A stretch of DNA of 64,000 bases from Selaginella moellendorffii. Lineage: Eukaryota; Streptophyta; Lycopodiopsida; Selaginellales; Selaginellaceae. The DNA lies in the NCBI RefSeq assembly GCF_000143415.4, contig NW_003314314.1, forward strand, positions 989,443 to 1,053,442. Reading direction: 5' to 3'. The notes below the pieces were generated by a model. That model did not search any database. It had not been told where the DNA came from and was given only the letters and a program-made list of their open reading frames with translations. Each line of letters begins with the position of its first letter. Within the stretch, counting starts at the first letter, position 1. Below are positions 33,137 through 44,879 of this stretch, one piece after another. Both the position numbers and the translations under genes were made by a program.

Positions 33137-33977
33137 AAAGTGTTTGTTTGTTTTGGATTGAAATGGGAAAAATGTCCCAGCCATTTGCGTTGATATTCTT
33201 GATACGACCATGGCGGATGCGGATGTTATTTTCCTCGATTTGCTGGTTTTTCGCGGCATTTAAAACTTTCCACGGGTGGTGGTGGCTGTTGTAATCTGGG
33301 CAGTGAATGAGTGGATCCATGAAAGCATTCATCCATCCATAGAAAAGGACGTACGAAGAGCGTACGACACTCGACATAAAAGAATGGACCATCTTGTAAA
33401 GAAAAGCGAAAGGGAAAGGTGGCGCCTTTAAATGGTGGTGCCCTAATTTTAGGATTTTAGGGGAGGGATTCGAACCGTGGCAGCGGTTTGAAACGGGCGA
33501 GTATATTCGCGTCACGGATTCGCTCCATGTGGGCCAGTGGCACAAATCCAAAAGCGGGCGGTACGGCTGGCCACAGTCTATCTACCGTGGGAAGGGTTGG
33601 TAAGCTTGGAGCGGCCAGCAGCGAGCTTTTGTTGACCCCGGTTGCTTCAAAAGCCCCAGGGCGCGCCTACTGCGTCTTCGTGCCGACCCAATATCCTCCT
33701 CGTCGATCCGCCGCGCAATCCATCGCGCACCACCGGCAGCAGCACAGATCTCGCAGCGGCGCCTCCAGATCTGCTCGCATTCCAATCGAGGTGAGTGAGC
33801 CAGGGTTATTCCCCGCTTGAATCTTCGTGTTCTAGGACTAGGTTTCCCAGATTTATTGCTTCTCTCTTCTCGCCTAGGTTTCCTTCGCATTTTCTCCCTA
33901 GATTCTCCCTAGATTGTCGCCGCTCACAGGGTTTTTGGTGGCGCTTCTCACAGTTTGATTCTTTTGTGAACGTACAG
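33137..33977. other. Intergenic plus 5' leader with intron of SAM synthetase
   Basis: No coding gene is seen in 33137-33700. The leader of the SAM synthetase gene appears to contain an intron from about 33791 (CGAG/GTGAGT) to 33977 (GTACAG) ending exactly before the ATG. The in-frame extension upstream of the ATG lies inside this intron and is not coding. Confidence 0.6.
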
Positions 33978-35159
33978 ATGGATTCCTTCTTGTACACCTC
34001 GGAGTCCGTGAATGAGGGTCACCCGGACAAGCTCTGCGACCAGGTCTCGGACGCCATCCTGGATGCGTGCCTGGAACAGGACCCGGACAGCAAGGTGGCC
34101 TGCGAGACGTGCACCAAGACCAACATGGTGATGATCTTCGGCGAGATCACGACCAAGGCCAACGTCGACTACGAGAAGATCGTCCGCGACACCTGCCGCG
34201 GGATTGGATTCACCTCGGACGACGTCGGCCTGGACGCGGACAAGTGCAAGGTGCTCGTCAACATCGAGCAGCAGAGCCCCGACATCGCGCAGGGCGTCCA
34301 CGGCCACCTCACCAAGAAGCCCGAGGAGATCGGAGCCGGCGACCAGGGACACATGTTTGGCTACGCCACGGACGAGACCGAGGAGCTCATGCCGCTCAGC
34401 CACGTCCTGGCCACCAAGCTCGGCGCCAAGCTCACCGAGGTCCGCAAGAACGGAACTTGCAAGTGGCTCCGCCCGGATGGCAAGACCCAGGTGACCGTCG
34501 AGTACCGCAACGAAGGTGGAGCTATGGTTCCAATCCGCGTCCACACCGTCCTCATCTCCACCCAGCACGACGAGACCGTCACCAACGATCAGATCGCCGC
34601 GGACCTGCGAGAGTACGTTATCAAGCCGGTGATCCCCGAGCAGTACCTGGATGAGAAGACCATCTTCCATCTCAACCCGTCCGGGAGGTTCGTCATCGGC
34701 GGCCCTCACGGCGACGCTGGCCTGACCGGCAGGAAGATCATCATTGACACCTACGGCGGATGGGGAGCTCACGGAGGTGGTGCCTTCTCCGGAAAGGATC
34801 CCACCAAGGTGGATCGCAGCGGTGCCTACATTGTGCGGCAGGCGGCCAAGAGCGTGGTGGCGGCGGGGCTCGCTCGCCGCTGCATCGTTCAGGTGTCTTA
34901 CGCCATTGGAGTTCCGGAGCCGCTGTCGGTGTTCGTCGACTCGTATGGCACTGGCAAGGTTCCAGACCGTGAGATCCTCAAGCTCATCAAGGAGAACTTT
35001 GACTTCCGGCCGGGAATGATCGCGATTCATCTGGATTTGAAGCGTGGTGGGAACAAGCGGTACCAGAAGACGGCGGCCTACGGTCACTTTGGTCGGGACG
35101 ACCCAGACTTCAGCTGGGAGACGACAAAGCCACTCAAGTACGACAAGGTTGATGCTTGA
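33978..35159 (+). CDS. S-adenosylmethionine synthetase
   Basis: The single-exon frame from the ATG at 33978 gives 393 aa, the exact usual length of plant enzymes. It makes S-adenosylmethionine from methionine and ATP in the cytosol. The N-terminus [18 protein letters not shown] has the ATP-site histidine; the signature [13 protein letters not shown] and the glycine-rich [19 protein letters not shown] are complete. The third-codon position is strongly G/C, unlike the P450 array, consistent with high expression. The start is fixed by alignment with the family and by the splice acceptor directly before it. Confidence 0.98.
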   Translation: MDSFLYTSESVNEGHPDKLCDQVSDAILDACLEQDPDSKVACETCTKTNMVMIFGEITTKANVDYEKIVRDTCRGIGFTSDDVGLDADKCKVLVNIEQQSPDIAQGVHGHLTKKPEEIGAGDQGHMFGYATDETEELMPLSHVLATKLGAKLTEVRKNGTCKWLRPDGKTQVTVEYRNEGGAMVPIRVHTVLISTQHDETVTNDQIAADLREYVIKPVIPEQYLDEKTIFHLNPSGRFVIGGPHGDAGLTGRKIIIDTYGGWGAHGGGAFSGKDPTKVDRSGAYIVRQAAKSVVAAGLARRCIVQVSYAIGVPEPLSVFVDSYGTGKVPDREILKLIKENFDFRPGMIAIHLDLKRGGNKRYQKTAAYGHFGRDDPDFSWETTKPLKYDKVDA

Positions 35160-35386
35160 GACCTGGCCAACAAAGAACAAAGTACGTGAGAATGAAGCAC
35201 AGGAACGACGACGAAAAGAAAGGAAAAAAGAACAAAAAAAAAAAAAAAAACTGGAAAAGATTGGTTTGATCATGCGTATTTTGCTAGCTAGCTCCTAACA
35301 AGCATTGATGTACCTCCCAGCCCCTCCGCTGTGTCCCATTTGTTATACTGCTTTTGCTCGATAATAAGAAAAAGACAACTCTTCTT
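35160..35386. other. Convergent 3' regions of SAM synthetase and fibrillin
   Basis: This short spacer between two stop codons has an A-rich run (35234-35251) and AATAAGAA-like sequence near 35362 that could serve in polyadenylation. Confidence 0.45.
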
Positions 35387-36407
35387 CTATCCTTGTGTTG
35401 GAACTCGATAACTCCGGTCGAACATCTTTAGCACGAACAAGTTTCCCCGATCACCGCGAGAGACGCTGCAACAGCTAGGAGTTGATCAGAGCATGAAACG
35501 CATAAAACGTTCAAGCTCACCGCAAATCTTCGTCCAGGTAAGTTACATCCAGTTCTCCTCGTGCGCGTCCTGGAGCCTTGATTGGAATCTGAATTGCACG
35601 TGTTTTTTTTAGAGTTCCTGTACATGCACTAGCAGCGATTGACACTTTACCAAGCCTGCGATTTTGAAGAAATCAAAATTGACCACCACTTTGGAAGAGC
35701 TTGAAGGGGTTAGATTTGCGGTCACCTACAACGCAAGTATAAGGAATCGGATATCATGAAATACTGACTACGTCAACCTGGTTGAAGAAGGGCCAGGTTT
35801 CTAAGTTTTGAGCTCTCAAAGTGTCGTTGTTGATCGCCTGGTAGATTGGTCCATTCGGCCGCAGCAGCTTTGGACGCTGCACGTGAGGAACAGTTTACAA
35901 CGTCAGCCGTAGCAAAGACAGAGTATACAGAGTATACTTACGTTCGATTTGAGTATGGATTGTGATGTCGTGTACAAAAGCTCCCACTTTCCGTTGAGTA
36001 GAGGCGACTTCAGTGGTGCTTTGGTGGGATTTAAAGCCTCCAACTTCTGAGCAAGCTGTTTCCAAAGATAAATAATTTTTTTTGCCAGATATGAAGCTCT
36101 TCCATACCTTGTCGATACGCATTCGATCGTCTTCCGTGGCTGCTGCCCCTCTGTCCAGCGGCTCAATCTCTGACAGAAGCTCCTTTTTCACCGCATCTTT
36201 ATCACCTTGCTTCAGAAATGGCAATACCTCGCTGAGCCTGTTTGTAGCTTGCATTCTACGCGCTACATCCACACGGTAAGAGAGAAATTGACGTTTCCTA
36301 CCGATCTCAGGCATGATAAACACGCTTGACTTCCCAAGGGCTGGTGACAGTGTCGCTGAAAGTCGCCCATTCCTACTGGAAGCTGTTTGAAAACTCGCCA
36401 ACGCCAT
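35387..36407 (-). CDS. Plastid fibrillin (PAP/plastid-lipid-associated protein), 6 exons
   Basis: Exons 36108-36407, 35942-36055, 35778-35876, 35651-35725, 35521-35588 and 35465-35387 (minus strand) join into 244 aa. The N-terminal 50 residues look like a chloroplast transit peptide ([15 protein letters not shown]). The PAP domain has [65 protein letters not shown] and [17 protein letters not shown], the last a C-terminal family signature. Fibrillins are lipocalin-like proteins of plastoglobules and thylakoids involved in lipid handling and stress. No lesion is seen. The gene runs toward SAM synthetase, ending 227 bp from its stop. Confidence 0.93.
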
Positions 36408-36589
36408 GCCTAGGGCCTATCAGCGAAATGTCTTGATTTCTAAGAGAAAATCTCTGCTTACCTTGAAGAAATCTAAATGTGACGTTAAGTTTTACAGCTC
36501 AAGCTCGACTTTTCTTCTGCTTGACCCGCTCCTGGTGAACCAGAGTGAGGTTAAGAATCAGAAATTATGAAACAAAATTTCTACCTTTG

Positions 36590-38687
36590 CTAGAATTTGT
36601 AGACCTCAGCTGTATCGTACGTCTCGATGATGTAGTTGAGCTCATCTGAGACCTCCTTCATTGTCGGACGCTCGTCTTTGCTCTCCCGAAGACAATTAAG
36701 CGCCAACATCACCACACCAACAATGGTTTCTCTGGTCACGACTTCGAAGGCGTTATCACCGTTGTGAAAATCAAGTAGCCTTTTGTCAACAACATCCATG
36801 ACGTCCCCTCTCTCAGTTCTCGCAATGACATACATTGCCAGGTTGATGTCATCTTGGTCCCTGGAGAAATCGATGGCTTTTTGAGACGTAACGAGCTCCA
36901 GTAGAACGACACCAAAACTGTAGACGTCACTCTTGTCTGTCAGCTGATACTTCCTGTAGTACTCCGGGTCTAAATAGCCCAAAGTCCCCTGTGCACAAGT
37001 GGAGACGTGACTTAAGTCTGGCTCGGCTAACCTCGACAGCCCAAAGTCGCAAACTCTGGCAACCAAAGAGTTATCGAGTAGTATGTTGCTGGACTTCACG
37101 TCTCGGTGGTAAATCGGTGGATACGCTGCTGAGTGGAGATAGGCCAGACCTTCGGCAGTTTGCAAAGCTATTCGAAGCCGAGATCTCCAGTCAAGAAAAC
37201 CTCTGCCCACATGAAGCCATTCGTAGAGAGTGCCATTGGGAATGTATTCGTAGACGACTAGAGGCTCGCCAGTATCAACGCAGCAACCCCAGATCCGGAC
37301 CAAGTTCCTGTGATTCACTTGCGAGAGAACGCGCACCTCGTTGATCACCTGGTCCCTGCCTTTGATGTTTCCAAGCTTGGCCAGCTTGATCGCAACGACC
37401 ACTCCATCATCGAGAGTTCCCTTGTAGACTTCTCCAAATCCACCCGTTCCCAAGAGCCTCTCCTTGGAAAAGTTGTTCGTGGCACGCTTCATCTCTCCCG
37501 CGGTAAAGATCCTTGAAGTTTTTCCTCCGCCAGCATTGGACATGATCAGTGCGAGCTCTTGTGCCCTGTTTGCCCGCTTCATCGCCCTCCTAGATCTTCT
37601 TTTGTGGACAACGAAGAGCGCAGTGGCTAGTATTGCTGCCAAAACCGCGCCTCCCGATGCAAGACCTGGAAGAGCGAGCATTTTAGTGTACGAGAATCGA
37701 GCAAGAAATCTGTCCCTACCTGCGATAAGGATCGCGTTGTTGGATCGCGAACAGCCAGCGCCATTGCAAGCTGAGAGACATGAAACGAAGAACCCTAAAA
37801 CTCCGAACGAAAATATTTCTTGATCACATACCTGTGCTGGAGCAAACCCCTTCGTCGGAATTCCAGACGTAGCCTGGATCACACAAGCACCGGAAGTCCC
37901 CGCTCGTAGAATCCATCCTACACGATGAATCTTCGGTGTCGCAATCGTCTCCCTCGCCGCCACACTGGAGCTCCCTGGGCGGCGCCCATCCCAGCTCCAC
38001 ACCATAGCTCCATTGCCTGGGATCTAAGCTCTGATCCATACGCACGACGCTCACGTATGCCGAGCAGCCCAATCCATCGGTTCTCGTTCGGATAGTGTGG
38101 GATGTGCTAGATCCCCCAGCCGTGAAGCTACAGCAGAGATTATCGCCCCGGCAGGCGCTAGCGCTGGGCGTGGAATCGATGTAGCGGTGGCAGACGCTAC
38201 TGGAGGAGCAATTGAGCGGCGATCGCAGCAAGATTGAAGAACAGTTGAGGAACAGGATCGTGTTGCTGCTCGTGACATTGAACGCCTGGCTTTGATTGAG
38301 CGCCAGGCCGCCACTGCCGCCGCTGGCCGGCGAGGGATTGATCGCGTCCAGCGTCGTGCAGCTCGCCGGCGCCAGCGGCATGGAGGAGATGACGATATTT
38401 CGAGACTCGCGGTCGATGCGCTGGATCGAGTAGCGGCCATTGAGCGCCTGGAGCTCGAGATTTCCCTGGCGGCACATGATCGCGTAGTCTGGCCTGCCGC
38501 AGGATGGATCGGTGCTGAGAGGAAATGGCACCGTCGCGTTGCCGCAGCTAGGGCATTGATAGGGAGAAGCGCCATCGCAGATCTGGGAGAAGTAGAGGAG
38601 AAGAAGGGAGAATGCTAGCATCTTGATCGCCGCGGGCGCGAGGGTTTGGAGGATTCCAATCCTCCTGCATTGAAATGGGAGCGCCAT
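36590..38687 (-). CDS. Wall-associated kinase-like receptor kinase, 3 exons
   Basis: Exons 37832-38687, 37720-37770 and 36590-37665 join into 660 aa. There is a signal peptide (MLAFSLLLLYFSQICDGA), a GUB_WAK galacturonan-binding-type region with paired cysteines (YQCPSCGNATVPFPLS, DPSCGRPDYAIMC), a cysteine-rich EGF-like segment before the first intron (CGGEGDDCDTEDSSC, CLCDPGYVW), a membrane helix near 303-322 (GLASGGAVLAAILATALFVV) and an active kinase: GTGGFGEVYKG, VVAIKLA, HRDVKSSN, DFGLSR, GYLDPEY. Such WAKL proteins are plasma-membrane receptors linked to cell-wall pectin sensing. The ATG at 38687 is chosen because it is the first in the signal-peptide frame. Confidence 0.93.
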
Positions 38688-38997
38688 GGATGAAAATTTC
38701 CTGGGAAGACAATCAGGAAGAGAATGCTGCTGGTCTAATGGATCGCGGCGCTGCTTGCCAGCGAAGAAAGCACCGAAATTTCTTCTCGCTTCCACTGCGC
38801 CGTTTCCTTGAATTTGTCTCTATATGCGGGTCAAGGCAAGCATACAAACATAGGTAGTATTCTCATCATCATCATCGGCTCGCGAATCACAAGCACTGTT
38901 TCGCAGAAGTTCCCAGAATCATTTTAAACTTGTAAGAGAATTGATAGCCGTACATTTTAATTTACATTTACTGGGGTACGACATCACAGTTTAACTT
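38688..38997. other. Spacer between WAKL promoter and F-box gene 3' end
   Basis: No gene seen. It includes a short ATC repeat near 38865-38876. Confidence 0.4.
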
Positions 38998-39822
38998 TTA
39001 CTTCCAGTCGAGGATGTCGAGGAGCAAGAGGACCTCATCATCGGAGCTAGCCGTGTCAAGGAAATCCAGCTCGATCCCAAACACCTCGGCCATCGTATTT
39101 GGCGGCCTCTCCACAAGTAGCAGCGCCACCCAAGCCCTAATCTCCGAGAGGAACGGGTAGAGCGGCGAGATGTGGAGGTAGTCGTAGGCGTGCGCGCGCT
39201 TCTCCAGGCCGTCCACGTACGTGAACCGCGAGCCGTCGATGATGGTGGCGATCTGATCACTGTCCTTGCGCCTCACGAGCATGGACATGCTACAAACGCC
39301 ATCGTCGCTGTCGCTGACATCGCTGCTAGGGCTAAACTGGAAATAGGGCAGCACTGGGACGCTCATCTTGTACTCGCTGCTGAGAAGATGCTGTCGCATG
39401 CTGTCGCAGATTCCCTCTGGCGGGTCCTTGATCCGCGACTGTACGACCGGGCCGGCCACAATGGCCGAGTATACGGACCTCCGCCCTACCCACACGTCGA
39501 CGTAGAACTCCAGGTCCCTGAAACACAGCTTGGGCGCCGGGAGTGCTCGGTTCCTCTTGCTCCTCGCGATTGTGGAGAAGAGATTGCGGTAGCCGCGAAT
39601 TGCCCCAATTGTGGATGATCCGATTGTGGATCGCTGGTGGGAATTGCTGGAATTGAGGCAGATCGATGGCCAGCGGCTAGCGCAGAGGCGTCGCCAGAGG
39701 AAATCGTCCCTGCCCACGTCTCGCCACTGCCGGCACACGCAAATGCATGCCGCAAGATCCCTTCCCGTGAGGAGGGGGAAGACTTCCTTGAGCACCTCGC
39801 CCATCTGGCCCTCCTCGTCCAT
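38998..39822 (-). CDS. F-box protein
   Basis: A single exon gives 274 aa. Residues about 8-45 form an F-box: GEVLKEVFPLLTGRDLAACICVCRQW, then FLWRRLC. The rest has LCFRDLEFYVDVWVGRRSVYSAIV, a pattern found in a small group of plant F-box proteins of unknown target (the Arabidopsis At5g39250 type). F-box proteins bind SKP1 and bring substrates to SCF ubiquitin ligases. Its ATG is 74 bp from the divergent WD40 gene. Confidence 0.85.
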   Translation of the reverse strand: MDEEGQMGEVLKEVFPLLTGRDLAACICVCRQWRDVGRDDFLWRRLCASRWPSICLNSSNSHQRSTIGSSTIGAIRGYRNLFSTIARSKRNRALPAPKLCFRDLEFYVDVWVGRRSVYSAIVAGPVVQSRIKDPPEGICDSMRQHLLSSEYKMSVPVLPYFQFSPSSDVSDSDDGVCSMSMLVRRKDSDQIATIIDGSRFTYVDGLEKRAHAYDYLHISPLYPFLSEIRAWVALLLVERPPNTMAEVFGIELDFLDTASSDDEVLLLLDILDWK

Positions 39823-39896
39823 GGCGACGACGACCCTGTTTTCTCTCTCTTATTTGACCTAACCCTAGGGCGGGTTTGCATTATAGGGCTCTTGCG
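39823..39896. promoter_or_regulatory. Very short divergent promoter, F-box and WDR11-like genes
   Basis: The 74 bp between the two ATGs contain AACCCTAGGG, a telo-box-like element, and a pyrimidine-rich stretch CTCTCTCTTATTTGACC. The two genes must share promoter DNA or have start sites inside each other. Confidence 0.5.
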
Positions 39897-42800
39897 ATGG
39901 CGATGGCGATGGTCATGCCGGGACCGGCGAGCAGGGAGAATGCGGGGTGTGCGGATTGCAGCGCGCACGGACTGCTGGCCTATGGCGCCGGTAGCGCGAT
40001 CGTTCTTGTGGATGTTCGATCCATGCAGCTGCTGCTCGTGCTGCCAATGCCCGCGCCCCGGCCATCGCTCCCGGCGTCCTATGTCTCAGCATTGCAGTGG
40101 CTGCCCCAGGGATTGCCCCATTCCGCCATGGAAGATCTCTCGGCTCCACAAAAGCTCCAATTGGCGGCGGGCGATCGGCAGGGGAGGATCGCAATCTGGG
40201 ATGTGAGCTCGGGTTTGGTCGCGACCTGGCTCGGGGATGACAAGAACACCGGTTCTAGCAGCGGTGGCGTTTATAATCTCTGCTGGATCCATTCGCATCC
40301 GTCGTGGTTGCTGGCGGCAATCCATGGCGCGAATTTGCTCGTGATCTGGGATCCTCGCTCGAGATCCGCGATCTGGAGGTATGACGCCGCGGATACTCTC
40401 ACTTGCCTGCGTTGCGATCCTTTGGATTCTCGCCAGCTCTGTGCTCTGGGAGTCAAAGGTTTACTTCTCTCGATACTGGTTACTGGGACCGAGAACAACA
40501 GTGTGTTATCCAAGAGTTATCAGCTGGAAGCTAGAAGCATTGGCGATCATGACGAACGCGAACGATCGTCCAGTAGCGCTAGCAGTGCCAGTGGAACAGG
40601 GGGAACTCCGTCCTCGGGTGGTGGAGGAGCTTCCAATTCCACGACTGCGGCTGCATTGCCTTCCATGATGATGGGAACCTCTGCTCGATGCCACTTCTCC
40701 TCGTCGTTTGGAGCCAGCCGGGGCATTCTCTACGTGGTTCTTCCCAGAGAGATTGTGGTCTTCGACTTACACTTGGGGATGACACTCTCGTCCATGCCGC
40801 TACCCCGCGGCTGTGCAAAGTTCCTTGACTTGGTGGCGGACGTGGGTGGCGAGCTCTTGTTCTTTGCTCACGTCGACGGCAAGCTCAGCAGCTGGAAGAG
40901 AAAAGAGTGAGTATAAAACGTCTTTCTGTTTTTTCTCATACTAATTCTTCTCGCTCGAACGTATGATTGCAGGAACAGCCAGGTTTTTTCGATTGTACAG
41001 ATTGACAGCCTCATGCCCTCGTTTGGGACCCCGGTTCCTCCGCCTTCCGTGCTTGCCGTCACCTTCTGCCCGATTGGAATGCCCCATGGCGTCGAGCTCG
41101 AGCCTCCGAAGCAGCAAGCTCATATAACGTTCGTCTCGGTTTCAGACGATGGGAGACTATGGGAGTGGCGCATGAAGCACGATTCTTTGCATCAGCTAAG
41201 CGAAAACTCTAATGTTGAGTTCGCCTTTCAAGTAAGTTTTTCTGTTCCTTGGTCGCATTGCAGTTTAGGTGTTGGTTATGGTTGAGTACGGCATGCATGA
41301 ACTTAGCAAGCAGCTAGGTGTGACTTTCATGCTCGTTGATTAATCTAGCTACACGGAATGGTATCCTTGCAGCCGTGACAGTGGGATTTGCTCTTCTTCT
41401 TGAGCTGCAGCTAGAATTAACTGGACAACTACATCTCCTGCCATCTTCTGTGATAACTTTAGCGGTCGCCGTGCCTTCCTTGCTAGCAACCATGTCAGGT
41501 AAAACTTTTTGTGTCGTAGGCTCTTTAACAAGCGGTTTTCCATTTCGTCAGGTGGTGGAAATGCGGCGGCACCATCTGTCCCACTTGTTGCTTTAGCCAC
41601 ACAGTCGGGAACTTTAGAGCTTCATGATCCCTCTGCCCATGCAATCACATCCTCGTTCTCTGTACATAACAACAATGCTGTTCGAGGAATTCGTTGGCTG
41701 GGAAATACGCGTCTCGTTTCTTTTTCATATACGGAGGTAAATTTGTCAACCTTTCATCACGATTTTGCTCACTATAGCGCAGGTGAAAGGAAAAGGAGGT
41801 GGATTTATTAACAAACTTGTTTTGACTTGTATACGGAGTGGCCAAAGTCGATGCTTTCGCGTTCTTCAAAAGCCTGAGAGAGCGCCAATGCGAGCTCTTC
41901 GGACCTCCCCTTCTGGAAGGTAGCCTAGTTTTGCTTGTGTTACTCCTACTTAAAGTGCCTTTTAATCAGATACATGCTGATTCTGTTCCGGGAGGCTCCA
42001 GCAGAAGTATGGGCTATGACGAAAAATCCTCAAATGGTATTTTCCTTCTTTTTCTCATTTGCTTTTTAGTGAAAAACATTTCTGTTCTGATAGCTTCGAT
42101 CTTTGGCGTTGCCGTTTACTGTGATGGAATGGGCATTGCCACCAGCACCGAAGCCTTCGGACCCGCCGCAATTACCATCGCATCGACCATCTCTTGCATA
42201 TCGAGAACGCCCGACTATAGCTTCCACTGTTGCTGCAGCTAACGCATCTCCGGCTGGTGATGATCAAGGTCAGGACAATCAAAGCACCTTCATTGTGATC
42301 ACTTAGTTCGGTTATTTATTTTGCCAGCGGACGCATCGCAACAAGACGAAACAGCCGAAAGTTTTGCATTCGCTTTAGTAAATGGTTCGCTAGGAGTGTT
42401 TGAGCTTCGGGGCAGAAGAGTTCGCGACTTCAAGTAAGCGTTTCCACTTCTGGTTTCCAATGTAATTGAGTTTTATCTATCTGGCAGGCCCAAATGGCCT
42501 GTGTCATCGTTTGTATTGACGGATGTTCTAGTCACTGCAATGGCATATCGGATGCCCCATGTGGTAAATGTTTTCAATGTCATCGTCGATGCACATTACC
42601 ATCTTGTGTTTCTTTCACAGGTTATGGGAGATCGTGTTGGAAATCTTCGGTGGTGGGATGTGACATCTGGTTCATCATCTTCGTTCAACACCCACAGGGG
42701 AGGTATTCGAAGAATTAAATTCGCCCCAGTGTCCGCAAATGACTCGACTAGAGGACGCGTCGCAGTTTTGTTCAATGACAACACGTTTGCGGTTTATGAT

Positions 42801-44776
42801 CTGGTAAACATACCTTCTGGAAGGTTTTCTTTCCTAACTAGTTAATACAGGATACACAAGACCCTGTGGCCAACTCGCTTGTACAACCTCAGCTGGCTGG
42901 AATGCTTGTGCTAGAGCTTGACTGGTACCCTTTGCGCATAGAGAAACAGGATCCGCTACAATTATGCCTAGTTGGTGCTGACGGGAGCTTTAGGATGCTT
43001 GAGATTCAAACCACGAAGTGAGTTTTTCGTGTTTGCATATCGAATTAAACTTTCTTATGATCCCTACAGAGGCCGTGGATCAAGGTCGATGGTGGCATCT
43101 TGGGAGAAATCAAGACCAATGCCAGTTTATTCGCCCGCGCTACTTCCTTATCCACAAGCTTCGGTAATACTGTTTCCAACCTAGAGTTTGTAACTTCAAT
43201 TCACGAATTGCAGGCTTTTCGTATACTTCTACAAACCGGAGTTTCTGCTTCGTGGTTTGGTACATCACCTGTGGACAGATCCAAAAGTTTGGTTGAATTT
43301 TCTGGAGATTTACGCCAGTTTCTCCTGGAGACCAATCTTCCCGCTATCGGAGACTCTGTGGTTTTGGAAATATTGTTGAAGGCACTAGAACCATTTCGTA
43401 GGACAGGCAAGCTCTCGTGTTTTTGTTAATTTTCTACATGCTAAAATGGTGTATGCAATCAGGACGGTTGCTGGATGCTCAAAGTATACGTAATTACACA
43501 GCTTTAAGCAAACAAGGATGTGCTTCCCGGCTGGCATTTGCGGCTGCACATTTTGGAAATTACTTTGAGGCGTTATTCTGGCTACAGCTTCCGAGAGCGC
43601 TTGCACTCTTGGTTGATGGACCCACTGAGCCTGCTCCAACTTTGAAAGAAAGTTTAAGTTCTTTCAGGGAGCAGGGGTCTGCCAAGCTATCAAACGATAA
43701 CGAGAATTCGCGTAAAGAACAAACTTGGTCGACGAAGAAGATGGTCTGCCTTACGTTCATACTGTAGACATTATGATGCCTAAATTTGTTATGCAGGCAG
43801 CTTTTGCCTGCGATCGAGCTACTGTCCGTGCGGTATCCGAAGAACGAATATCATGGCACAAAACGCTTGGGGGAGATGAGGCAGCACAAAAGCTAGTACA
43901 TGAGTAAGTCTTTTCGTGGCTTGTGCTTCGGTTTTCACACGTTTGATAGATATGTATCTGCTGGAGATTTCGAAGCTGCTGTCACACTGCTCCTGGCTAC
44001 ACCTCCAGAGAATCCTCACTTTTATGTTGACGCTCTTCGGGCTGTAACTCTCGCCGCAGCTGTCTCTCCGGGACTACATGAGCTAGCAATCAAAGTAAGA
44101 ACTAGATGGTCGTAAACATCTATGTATAATTCTACTTGAACGCAGGTTGTTGCCGCGAATATGGTGGCCACGGACGATTCACTTGGTGGCACACATTTGC
44201 TTTGCGCTGTTGGGCGTTATCAAGAAGCATGCTCACAGGTAATCCCCTGGCACTTCCATTTCTGTAATTTACCTTTGGTTCTCCAGCTCCAAGATGCTGG
44301 TCGTTGGGAGGATGCCTGCACTCTTGCTGCATCGAAACTAAGCGGGCCAGAGCTCTCGAGGTAGCCTGACGCTTTGGATTTTGTCCTTGTTTAACACAAA
44401 TCTTTTGCAGAGTTTTGGAGCGTTGGGCGGAGCATGTTTTACAAACAGAGCATAACATCTGGAAGTGAGTTATCTCCAAGTCCCTCATTTTTTCTCATGC
44501 AACTTCCATTCGCAATGCAGGGCTTTGACACTATTCGTGGCGGCAGGGGCATTGTCCGATGCGCTTCGAGCTCTGAATGCTCAGTGCCCGGACGTTGCAG
44601 CTCTTTTCCTCCTTGCTTGTCACGAAGCAAAAGCCGGGGTCGGGTCGAAGTTGGACAGTCTAGATTTGCCTGGTGACTTAGCCCAACACATGGAAGATGT
44701 CAACGCAGTCTGCGAGTTCTACTCACATCACCAACGCCGCTTGTCTCAGCAGTGCAGTGGTCTCAACTTCTACTGA
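39897..44776 (+). CDS. WDR11-like WD40 repeat protein, many exons
   Basis: The gene starts MAMAMAMVMPGPASREN at 39897, and its last exon ends CSGLNFY at 44776. Exon 1 (to about 40907) codes for the first seven-blade propeller (AAGDRQGRIAIWDVSSGLV, LLVIWDPRSRSAIWRYD). Later exons carry VSDDGRLWEWRMKHDS, the RGIRWLG blade, VGNLRWWDVTSGSSSS and a helical C-terminal part (LDAQSIRNYTALSKQGCASRLAFAAAHFGNYFEALFW spans one exon). This matches the plant homologues of WDR11/BRWD2 (Arabidopsis At3g33530 type), which in animals act in endosome-to-Golgi vesicle tethering. Introns are about 50-60 nt. I did not place every splice site, so the total length (about 1,250-1,300 aa) is an estimate. It converges with a PPR gene. 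Confidence 0.85.
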
Positions 44777-44879
44777 CAAGATCGGAAAAAATTTCCGAGC
44801 AGCACAAATGCGAGGTACAGAGTCGTTTCTCGACAATAAGATTTTTTAGCGCTGATCTTGACGGTGGTTTTCAAGTTTA

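Noticed and set aside
33430-33530. Possible tRNA gene (GGTTCGAATCCC on the minus strand)
   Set aside because: Only the B-box-like element is present; T-stem pairing, acceptor stem and anticodon arm cannot be formed.
33948-35273. Long minus-strand frame (441 codons) opposite SAM synthetase
   Set aside because: It is a mirror of a highly G/C-biased coding gene; the product shows no family pattern, whereas the plus strand is a perfect SAM synthetase.
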